DNA of 64,000 bases, taken from contig CBDFLS010000002.1 of the NCBI GenBank assembly GCA_965249185.1, positions 1,922,001 through 1,986,000 of the forward strand, read 5' to 3'. Shown here piece by piece: positions 15,321 through 22,363 of this stretch; positions within the stretch are counted from its first letter, which is position 1, and the number at the start of each line of letters is the position of its first letter. The DNA comes from CBDFLS01 sp965249185. Lineage in GTDB: Bacteria > Chloroflexota > Dehalococcoidia > Lucifugimonadales > Australimonadaceae. Both the position numbers and the translations under genes were made by a program. The notes below the pieces were generated by a model, which did not search any database, was not told where the DNA came from, and worked only from the letters and a program-made list of their open reading frames with translations.

Positions 15321-16165
15321 GGGTATAGTCCCAAAACAGCCACCTGTGAGAGAATGGTGGCATGGGACGGAAGATTGGGTGCCCTCGATGTCAACACGCC
15401 AAGAGCTGGAGCATTCGGCGAGGTAAGAGTCGTTGTGCAGCCTGCCACTACGAGTGGGTGCCCAGGGCGCTGCCGCTTCGGTTGTCGCCAGGGGAGTGGC
15501 GGCGACTGTTGCGCTGGTTCGTCTTGGGGCAGAGTGCCGAGGTGATTGCCCAGGAGGCCCGCCTGGAGCGAAAGCGAGTCCTGCGAGCCCTGATCGTGGT
15601 GCGCCAGGCCATGGTCCGGGACGTTCCCCATGTCTTCTCCGGCGTGGTGGAGGTCGACGAGACCTACCTGGGAGGTTCCTGGCGCAACAGGCGCCTGGCA
15701 AAGCGTGTTCAGGGCACGAAGCGGGGCCGTGGAACCACTAAGCAAGCTGTCTTTGGGATCCTGTGTCGAGGTGGCCTGGTGTGGGCGCAAGTGGTACCTA
15801 ACGTGGAAGCCAAGACGCTGCTGCCGCTCCTGCACCAACGCGTGCAACGTGGCTCCATCGTCTGCTCGGACACCTTTACCAGCTACACGGGCGTCGCAGC
15901 GGGGGGCTACGTCCACCGGCTTGTGGACCACAGCCAGGCGTTCAGCGATCGGCAAGGGAGCCACGTCAACGGCTTGGAGGGCTTCTGGGGTTATCTCAAG
16001 CGGCGTCTGGCAGCCAAGGGGGGAGTCCGCCGAGAACGGCTGCCCCTCTATCTTGCTGAGTATGTCTGGCGCTACAATCATCGGCGTCTGTTGGGACCAG
16101 AACAGGTTAAGACATTGTTCAAGCTGCTTCAAAGCTAATCCGGTGGCTAAAACGGGACTTTACCC
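15321..16165 (+). mobile_element. IS1595-family insertion sequence, copy 1
   Basis: An 845-base element with imperfect terminal inverted repeats. The left end is GGGTATAGTCCC, and the right end read inward is GGGTAAAGTCCC; both continue to AGCCACC. It is flanked by the direct repeat TTCCTTA (15314-15320 and 16166-16172), so it inserted here by transposition. Copies 2-4 in the window are the same length and differ by only a few bases, indicating recent spread. Confidence 0.95.
15362..16138 (+). CDS. IS1595-family (ISXO2-like) transposase, copy 1
   Basis: A 258-residue transposase. An N-terminal zinc ribbon (CPRCQ ... CAACHYEW) is followed by a helix-turn-helix-like region (about 45-80). The ISXO2-like catalytic domain has Asp in VEVDETYLGG, Asp in IVCSDTFTSY and the HVNGLEGFWGYLKR block near residue 205. 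The frame is intact, so the element may be active. This copy differs by one silent base near its 3' end (AAGGGGGGA rather than AAAGGGGGA). Confidence 0.93.
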   Translation: MGRKIGCPRCQHAKSWSIRRGKSRCAACHYEWVPRALPLRLSPGEWRRLLRWFVLGQSAEVIAQEARLERKRVLRALIVVRQAMVRDVPHVFSGVVEVDETYLGGSWRNRRLAKRVQGTKRGRGTTKQAVFGILCRGGLVWAQVVPNVEAKTLLPLLHQRVQRGSIVCSDTFTSYTGVAAGGYVHRLVDHSQAFSDRQGSHVNGLEGFWGYLKRRLAAKGGVRRERLPLYLAEYVWRYNHRRLLGPEQVKTLFKLLQS

Positions 16166-16477
16166 TTCCTTAATCAGCTCTGGCAGGTTGGGGACCAGGT
16201 GCTGCTCTAGGCCGGGCATGAGCTGGAGCTGGATGCCGTGGGACGCCGCCATCCGGCGCAGGGCGGCTAGACGCTCCTCGAGCACGGAGACGCCCCCCTG
16301 GTCGAGGAAGTCCTGGGAATGGGGCGTGACCACCATGCCCGTGACGCCACGCTGGGCCGAGAGGGAGAGCATGGCGAGGGACTGCTCCTCGTCCTCCGCG
16401 CCGTCATCGAAGGCCGGTATGACGTGGCAGTGAAGGTCGTAGAGGGGGAGCGGAGGTCGGGTTGGTTGGTCTGTCAT
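16166..16477 (-). pseudogene. CpsB/CapC-type PHP tyrosine phosphatase, N-terminal fragment
   Basis: The first 104 codons of the interrupted phosphatase. The PHP motifs DLHCHVIPAFDDGAED and VVTPHS carry the first metal ligands. The start at 16477 lies only 7 bases after the glmS stop, so it belongs to the glmS transcript. The frame runs into the insertion sequence and ends with one foreign codon. Without the C-terminal half the metal site is incomplete, so a functional product is unlikely. Confidence 0.88.
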
Positions 16478-16484
16478 GGAGGCG

Positions 16485-18332
16485 CTACTCCACCGTGACG
16501 CTTTTGGCTAAGTGTCTGGGCTGGTCCACATCGCAGCCGCGATAGACGGCCGTGTGGTATGCGAAGAGTTGCAGGGGCACGGCGGCGATCAGCGGGGCCA
16601 GGAGCGGCGGGCATGGCGGAGTCCACAGCACATCATCGACCTGCCCCGCGAGGCTGTCGTCGCCCTCGGTGGCGATGGCCAGCACCGGGCCCTCGCGCGC
16701 CTTCACCTCGTTGATGCTCCCCAGCAGCTTCTCGTAGAGGGGGTGCCGCATGGCCAGGGCTACGACCGGAGTCTCCGGGTCCACCAGCGCGATGGGGCCG
16801 TGCTTGAGCTCGGATGCGGGAAGGCCTTCCGCGTGGAGGTAGCTGAGCTCTTTGAGCTTCAAGGCCCCTTCGCGGGCCAGGGGCTCCAGAAGCCCTCGGC
16901 CGATGAAGAGGAAGCTCCGGCATTGGGAGTAGCTGGAGGCCAGATGGCGATAGGCCGTACCGTTGAGGGCCAGGGCTCGGCTCAGCAAGGCGGGTAGTTG
17001 GGCCAACGTCGCCACGTGGCCCGCCAACGACGCCGGGTCGAGCACCCCGCGTTGAGCGCCCAGGTGGGCCGCCAGCAGGTAGAGGCAGACCATGGAGGTG
17101 GTGAAGGTCTTGCTGGAGGCTACGCCCACCTCCGGGCCCGCGTGCATGAGGATGGCGCCCTCGGCTATGTGGGTGGCCTGGCTCCCCTCCACGTTGCAGA
17201 TGGCGAGGGTCCGGGCCCCGCCCTGGATGGCCTGCTGGAGTCCCTCCAGCGTATCGGCGGTCTCGCCGGACTGGCCGACGGCTACCACCAGGGTGCGCTT
17301 GTCGACCACCGGCTGGCGGTAGCGGAACTCCGAGGCGTTCTCCGCAGTCGAAGGCAGCCGAGCGATCTGCTCCATCATCCGGGCGCCCACCTGGGCGGCG
17401 TGAAGGCTGGTGCCCATGCCAATGAACACGGCGCGCTCCAGGCCCTGGAGCTGGCGTTGGGTAAAGGGCACCTCATCCAGCGTGATCTCCTCCGGGCTGA
17501 AGGAGAGACGGCCCCGAAGGGCGCTCATGGCGGCCTCGGGCTGCTCCATGATCTCCTTGAGCATGAAGTGCTTGTACCCGCCCTTGGCCGCGGCCAGAGG
17601 GTTGAGGGCCACGGACTTTGGCCGGTTCTTCACGCGCTGGCCGTCCAGGGTGTAGTAGGCGCTGTCGTCCGGGTGGAGCACGGCGAGCTGTCCCGGTGAG
17701 AGGAAGGCGATGGAGTTGGTGAGGGGCAGCAGGGCGGGCAGGTCGCTGGCCAGGTACATCTCCCCCTGGCCGTACCCGACGCAGATTCCTCCCGCGTGGC
17801 CGATGCGGAGGGTGACGATGGTGTCCGGGTCGCCGGTGTAGAGGGCTGCGATGGCGTGGGCGCCCCGGAGCTGGGCGGCGGCCTGGCGCACGGCGTCCGG
17901 GAAGGATGCGCCTTGGGCCAACCGCTCCTCGACGAGATGGGTGATCACCTCCGAGTCGGTGGCGGAGCTGAAGGTGTGCCCCGCGCTCAGGAGCCGCTCC
18001 TTGAGCTCCAGGTAGTTCTCCACGATTCCGTTGTGGACCACGACCACCCGGTTGGTGCAGTCGGCGTGGGGATGTGCGTTGAGCTCGGTGGCCTTGCCGT
18101 GGGTTGCCCACCGGGTGTGGCCAAGGCCCCTGGTGCCCGAAAGGGGGTGGGCCTCCACCTCTCTGACGAGGTTCTGGAGCTTCCCGGAAGCCTTGCGGAT
18201 TGCGAGGCCCTCCGGACCGTTGATGACGGCGAGGCCTGCGCTGTCATACCCGCGGTACTCAAGCAGAGTCAGGCCCGCGAGGACCAGCGGGGTTGCTTCC
18301 CGGTTGCCCAGATAGCCGAAGATGCCGCACAT
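16485..18332 (-). CDS. glmS: Glutamine--fructose-6-phosphate aminotransferase (isomerizing)
   Basis: A 615-residue enzyme making glucosamine-6-phosphate from fructose-6-phosphate and glutamine, the entry to UDP-GlcNAc. The N-terminal class-II glutaminase starts MCGIFGYLG with catalytic Cys2, then RGYDSAG, GHTRWATHG and HNGIVENY. Two SIS sugar-isomerase domains follow (about 280-610; GMGTSLHAA, VGQSGETADT, LHAEGLPASELKHGPIALV). The C-terminus DQPRHLAKSVTVE is the standard tail. It sits 87 bases after pgl and 7 before the broken phosphatase. No glmS ribozyme was recognised upstream. Confidence 0.97.
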   Translation of the reverse strand: MCGIFGYLGNREATPLVLAGLTLLEYRGYDSAGLAVINGPEGLAIRKASGKLQNLVREVEAHPLSGTRGLGHTRWATHGKATELNAHPHADCTNRVVVVHNGIVENYLELKERLLSAGHTFSSATDSEVITHLVEERLAQGASFPDAVRQAAAQLRGAHAIAALYTGDPDTIVTLRIGHAGGICVGYGQGEMYLASDLPALLPLTNSIAFLSPGQLAVLHPDDSAYYTLDGQRVKNRPKSVALNPLAAAKGGYKHFMLKEIMEQPEAAMSALRGRLSFSPEEITLDEVPFTQRQLQGLERAVFIGMGTSLHAAQVGARMMEQIARLPSTAENASEFRYRQPVVDKRTLVVAVGQSGETADTLEGLQQAIQGGARTLAICNVEGSQATHIAEGAILMHAGPEVGVASSKTFTTSMVCLYLLAAHLGAQRGVLDPASLAGHVATLAQLPALLSRALALNGTAYRHLASSYSQCRSFLFIGRGLLEPLAREGALKLKELSYLHAEGLPASELKHGPIALVDPETPVVALAMRHPLYEKLLGSINEVKAREGPVLAIATEGDDSLAGQVDDVLWTPPCPPLLAPLIAAVPLQLFAYHTAVYRGCDVDQPRHLAKSVTVE

Positions 18333-18419
18333 AGGCCGTCCACGAGATGTAGGATAGCCTCATAGCGTAACAAAGTCTTCGCGGCCCGTAAATCGCGCCG
18401 GCGGCGTGCTGGAGGGCGT

Positions 18420-19160
18420 TCAGTCGTTGAGAGGGGACAGCAGGCTTGCGGCCTCCCGGTCCACGAGCCAGGTGAGCCGGCCGTCGGCGGGCCGCACGAG
18501 GGCCGCCGGGAGGGCGTCGCCGGAGGGGGTCGGCTCCAGGACGCGGCGGAGGGCTTGAGCTTTGGCGGGGCCCGTCACGAGGAAGAGAATTTCCCTGGCT
18601 GCGTTGAGCAGCGGGAGGGTCATGGTGATTCGCCAGGCCCCGAGAGAGGGAACGTGGTTGGCCACCACGAGTTGCCGCCGCTCGTTCACGGCCTTGGCGC
18701 CGGGGAAAAGGGAGGCGGTGTGCCCATCTTCTCCTATACCCAGGAGCGCTAGGTCCAGGCGGGGCTCCCGCCGCCCGATGAGGGCCCGCACCGATTGCTC
18801 GTAGCGGACGGCGGACTCCTCGGGGGTCAGGCCGACGGTCTCGATAGGGTGTGTCTGCGCTTCGAGCAGGGGGACGTGGGCCAGGAGCGCTTCCCGGGCC
18901 ATGGCGAAGTTGCTGTCGGCGTGGTCCGGCGGCATCCACCGCTCGTCGCTCCAGAGGAGGTGGGTGGCCGTCCAGGGCATCGCCTGCGCGTAGGGTGGGG
19001 AGGCTAGGAGCCGGTAGAGGAGGGCGGGGGTGCCGCCCCCGGAGAGGGCCATGACGAACCGTCCCCGCTGGGCCACGGCGGAGCGGGCGGCCGCAAGAAC
19101 ATGCTCGGCCCCCGCCCGGGCGGCCTCGGTGGGAGTGGAGAGGACGTGGGGCGCTGTCAC
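18420..19160 (-). CDS. pgl: 6-phosphogluconolactonase
   Basis: A protein of about 246 residues that hydrolyses 6-phosphogluconolactone in the oxidative pentose-phosphate pathway. Family motifs are MALSGGGTPALLYRLL, LWSDERWMPPDHADSN and LLGIGEDGHTASLFPG. The GTG at 19160 begins one base after the zwf stop, suggesting coupled translation; an ATG at 19202 would overlap zwf by 41 bases and is the alternative start. Confidence 0.92.
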   Translation of the reverse strand: MTAPHVLSTPTEAARAGAEHVLAAARSAVAQRGRFVMALSGGGTPALLYRLLASPPYAQAMPWTATHLLWSDERWMPPDHADSNFAMAREALLAHVPLLEAQTHPIETVGLTPEESAVRYEQSVRALIGRREPRLDLALLGIGEDGHTASLFPGAKAVNERRQLVVANHVPSLGAWRITMTLPLLNAAREILFLVTGPAKAQALRRVLEPTPSGDALPAALVRPADGRLTWLVDREAASLLSPLND

Positions 19161-19161
19161 G

Positions 19162-20682
19162 CTAGTGCCCGTTTTCACCAGAATGAAGGCCGTGGGCACC
19201 ACAGAGGTGGAGCCACTGATGGCCCATCTCGTCCGGCAGATGGTCGGCGGCCTCCGGGCCCCAGGAGCCCCGCTCGTACTCGGCCATAGGTGGCGCGTCC
19301 GGCGCTTCGCCCGCCTCGAGGACCGGCTGAACGATGGCCCACGCCTGCTCCACCTGGTCGGCGCGCATGAAGAGGGAGGCGTCGCCGTTGAGGGCGTCCT
19401 GGAGGAGGCGCTCGTAGGCTTCGGGGATGGCCTGGGCGCCGAAGGAGGAATCGTAGTGGAACTCCATGGCGTTGGGCCGGGTGGTCATGCCGGCGTCGGG
19501 CACCTTCACCTGGAACCGCAGGTGCATGCCTTCGTCGGGCTGGAGGCAGAGCGCGAGGGCGTTGGCGGTCTGTTCGCGGTCGGAGGACATGTTGAAGAGC
19601 AGGTAGGGCGGGCGGCGGAACTGGATCGCGATCTCCGAGGCTTTGGCCGCCATGGTCTTGCCGGAGCGGAGGTAGAAGGGGACTCCCTGCCAGCGCCAGT
19701 TGTCGATGAAGAGGCGGAGGGCTATGTAGGTGGGAGTGCGCGAGTCTGGCGCCACGCCGCGTTCATCCCTGTACCCCTTGTATTGGGCGGCGACCGTATT
19801 CCGGGCCACCTCCTGGGGAGACCACCGGCGCACACCCTGGAGCACCTTCACCTTCTCGTTGCGCAGCGCGTCGGCCTCCATGGAGTTTGGGGGCTCCATG
19901 GCCACAATGGTCAGGAGCTGGAGGAGGTGGTTCTGGACCATATCGCGCACCACGCCCGACTCATCGTAGGAGGCGCCCCGGTCACTGACGTCCACCTGCT
20001 CGGCCACGGTGATCTGGACGTGGTCCACATACGTGCGGTTCCATATGGGCTCGAAGATGGCGTTGGCGAAGCGGAACACCAGGAGGTTCTGCACGGTCTC
20101 TTTGCCTAGATAGTGGTCGATCCGGTAGACCTGGTCCTCGCTGAAGACGGAGTGGATGGTACGGTCGAGGGCGCGGGCCGAAGCGCCGTCCCGTCCGAAG
20201 GGCTTCTCGATGACCACGCGGCGCCATCCATTGGGCTCCTGGGCCTGCTCTTGGGCCCGGTCCTGGGCTCGCTCTTGGGCCAGCCCGGCGGCGCCCAGGT
20301 TGGCGATGGCCGTCTCGAAGAGGGAGGGGGCGATGGCCAGGTAGAAGAGACGGTTGGCGGCGGCGTCGCCCGCCTCCAGCTCCTCCAGCTTCGAGCGCAG
20401 GGTGTCGAAAGAGGCGGGGTTGGAGATGTCGCCACGGGCAAAGAAGATGCGTGAGGCGAAGTCCTCCCACTCCTCTTCACGGATGGCCAGGTCCGCCAGC
20501 TCCCGGACGCCGTCCCAGACGTGCAGGCGGCACATGGTGTCGGTGAAATCGGAACGGGAGACGCCGATAACGCGCAGGTCATTGGGGAGCCGCCCCTTGC
20601 AGTGGAGCGTGAAGAGGGCGGGCACGAGCTTGCGCCGCGCCAGGTCCCCGGAGATGCCGAAGATCACCAGAGTGGTAGTCAC
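19162..20682 (-). CDS. zwf: Glucose-6-phosphate 1-dehydrogenase
   Basis: A 506-residue NADP-linked enzyme catalysing the first step of the oxidative pentose-phosphate pathway. The nucleotide motif IFGISGDLARRKL is at the N-terminus, and the substrate/catalytic motif RIDHYLGKETVQN is central. GTG 20682 overlaps the gnd stop by four bases (GTGA). An unusual insert of about 16 residues, AQERAQDRAQEQAQEP, encoded by short DNA repeats, sits after a predicted helix (window 20240-20290) in a region normally loop-like. Confidence 0.95.
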   Translation of the reverse strand: MTTTLVIFGISGDLARRKLVPALFTLHCKGRLPNDLRVIGVSRSDFTDTMCRLHVWDGVRELADLAIREEEWEDFASRIFFARGDISNPASFDTLRSKLEELEAGDAAANRLFYLAIAPSLFETAIANLGAAGLAQERAQDRAQEQAQEPNGWRRVVIEKPFGRDGASARALDRTIHSVFSEDQVYRIDHYLGKETVQNLLVFRFANAIFEPIWNRTYVDHVQITVAEQVDVSDRGASYDESGVVRDMVQNHLLQLLTIVAMEPPNSMEADALRNEKVKVLQGVRRWSPQEVARNTVAAQYKGYRDERGVAPDSRTPTYIALRLFIDNWRWQGVPFYLRSGKTMAAKASEIAIQFRRPPYLLFNMSSDREQTANALALCLQPDEGMHLRFQVKVPDAGMTTRPNAMEFHYDSSFGAQAIPEAYERLLQDALNGDASLFMRADQVEQAWAIVQPVLEAGEAPDAPPMAEYERGSWGPEAADHLPDEMGHQWLHLCGAHGLHSGENGH

Positions 20683-21587
20683 GGGGCTCTCCTGGGGGCG
20701 TGGCCGCCGAACCGCAGGCGCATGGCGGCCAGCAGCCTTGCGCTGAAGGGCTGGTCTTGGCGGGAGCGGAAACGGGCCTGGAGCGCGGCTGAGATGACCG
20801 GCAGCGGCACGGCGAGGTCCACCGATTCCTCCACCGTCCAGCGCCCCTCGCCCGAGTCCTCCACGTAGGCCAGGATCTCTCCCAGGTCCGGATCGTCGGC
20901 CAGGGCGCCAGCTATCAAGTCCAGGAGCCAGGAGCGCAACACGCTCCCGTAGCGCCACGTCTCCGCCACCTGGGCCAGGTCCAGCCCGAGCTCCTCCTTG
21001 GCCTTGAGCAGCTCGAAGCCCTCGGCGTAGGCCTGCATCAGGCCGTACTCAACGCCGTTGTGGACCATCTTGGTGAAGTGCCCCGCTCCAAGGCCTCCCA
21101 CGTGGGCGTACCCCTGGTCCGGGGCGGGCGCCAGGGCGTGGAAGAGGGGCTCGACCCGCAGCACCGCCTCGCGGTCGCCGCCCACCATGAGACAGTAGCC
21201 CCCGGCCAGGCCCCAGATGCCGCCGCTGGTGCCCGCGTCCACCAGATGAAGCCCTTTGCCCGCCAGCTCCTGGCCCCGCCGCAGGGTGTCTTTGTAGTTG
21301 GCGTTGCCGCCGTCCACCACGACGTCGCCGGGCGCAAGGAGGCCGGCCAAGGCGTTGAGGGTGTCCTGGGTGGGCTGTCCCGCAGGCACCATGACCCAGA
21401 CGGCGCGGGGCGGGTCCAGCTTCTGGACCAGCTCCTCCAGCGAGGCGGCGCTGCCCAGCCCTCTGGCCTCGGCGGCACGCCGGGCATCGGGGTCCCGGTC
21501 GAAGGCGACGACCTGATGGCCTGCTCTGCTCAGGCGCTCAGCCATATTGCCGCCCATGCGGCCGAGACCGACCATTCCTACTTGCAT
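20679..21587 (-). CDS. gnd: 6-phosphogluconate dehydrogenase (short form)
   Basis: A 302-residue oxidative decarboxylase producing ribulose-5-phosphate. It has the Rossmann motif MVGLGRMGGNMAERL, then GNANYKDTLRR, DAGTSGGIWGL and KMVHNGVEYGLMQAYAEG, which include the catalytic Lys and Glu. It lacks the extra C-terminal domain of the 470-residue enzyme and matches the shorter YqeC/GndA-like type. ATG 21587 follows AAAGGAGA. It overlaps zwf by four bases and starts 2 bases after the HAD gene stop. Confidence 0.94.
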   Translation of the reverse strand: MQVGMVGLGRMGGNMAERLSRAGHQVVAFDRDPDARRAAEARGLGSAASLEELVQKLDPPRAVWVMVPAGQPTQDTLNALAGLLAPGDVVVDGGNANYKDTLRRGQELAGKGLHLVDAGTSGGIWGLAGGYCLMVGGDREAVLRVEPLFHALAPAPDQGYAHVGGLGAGHFTKMVHNGVEYGLMQAYAEGFELLKAKEELGLDLAQVAETWRYGSVLRSWLLDLIAGALADDPDLGEILAYVEDSGEGRWTVEESVDLAVPLPVISAALQARFRSRQDQPFSARLLAAMRLRFGGHAPRRAP

Positions 21588-21589
21588 GA

Positions 21590-22363
21590 CTACGTCTCCT
21601 TTGACGGGTAAGACGCCCTGTTGTGGGCTTCGGTCCGGCGCCGGACGGCGGGGAGGAGGTACTCCGGGTCGCTGACGATCCACTGGGGGTCGATGCCTGG
21701 AGCGCCCCGGAGACCGCACTCGGTGAAGGGTGTGGCCATGGCGACCACAGCCATGCCCGCGGCGATGCCGGCCCGCACTCCCGCCGGCGAGTCCTCGATG
21801 ACCAGGCACTCCTCGGGGCGAACGTTCAGGCGGCTGGCGCCCAGGAGATAGATCTCAGGGTCCGGCTTGGGGTTCCGGACATCCTCACGGCCCAACAGGG
21901 TGTCGAGGAGCTCCATGAGTCCGAGCGTCTCCAGCACGTAACGCGCCTCTTTGGGGGTGGACATGGTGGCTACCGCCGTGGCGAGGCCCTCCCCCCGGAG
22001 GGTGCGGAGCAGCGCGATGCTGTGCGGCCACTGGTTCTCCCAGAGCACCTGGGGGTCGCTGACCAGGGCGTCGTATATCCGCAGCCGGAGCGCCGTCAGC
22101 ACGCCGGCGGGCTCCGATGCGCCATAGTCCTTCATGAGGGGCCTGAGGTCGGGCTCCAGCCCCAGCCGCTCCATGATGTGGCGGGAGGCCAGCTCCCGGG
22201 AGGACCCTACAATCTCCTTGTACGCCTCGATGGCCCGGGGGTCAGGGTCGGGGAGGTGGCGTATCTGCTGGACGGCTCGAGCGTAGGAGTTGGCTTTGAG
22301 CTTCTCCGATTGGACCAGAGTACCGTCCAGGTCAAACAAAACGGCCTGGATCACGTCATCCAC
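21590..22363 (-). CDS. HAD-superfamily phosphatase/phosphomutase (beta-phosphoglucomutase-like)
   Basis: A 257-residue HAD hydrolase. Motif I is LFDLDGTLVQSE, motif III/IV NPKPDPEIYL and VIEDSPAGVRAG, with a helical cap at about 18-90. Members dephosphorylate sugar phosphates or act as phosphoglucomutases. Its position between tal-pgi and gnd, touching both, suggests a sugar-phosphate substrate within the pathway, but the exact one cannot be inferred. Confidence 0.88.
   Translation of the reverse strand: MDDVIQAVLFDLDGTLVQSEKLKANSYARAVQQIRHLPDPDPRAIEAYKEIVGSSRELASRHIMERLGLEPDLRPLMKDYGASEPAGVLTALRLRIYDALVSDPQVLWENQWPHSIALLRTLRGEGLATAVATMSTPKEARYVLETLGLMELLDTLLGREDVRNPKPDPEIYLLGASRLNVRPEECLVIEDSPAGVRAGIAAGMAVVAMATPFTECGLRGAPGIDPQWIVSDPEYLLPAVRRRTEAHNRASYPSKET

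Noticed and set aside
14819..16132. A 437-codon minus-strand frame joining the phosphatase fragment to antisense transposase sequence
   Set aside because: The front part is only the reverse of the transposase; similar antisense frames occur in the other full-length copies. Only the phosphatase part is real.
18333..18419. glmS ribozyme upstream of glmS
   Set aside because: The 87-base gap is too short and no ribozyme core was recognised.
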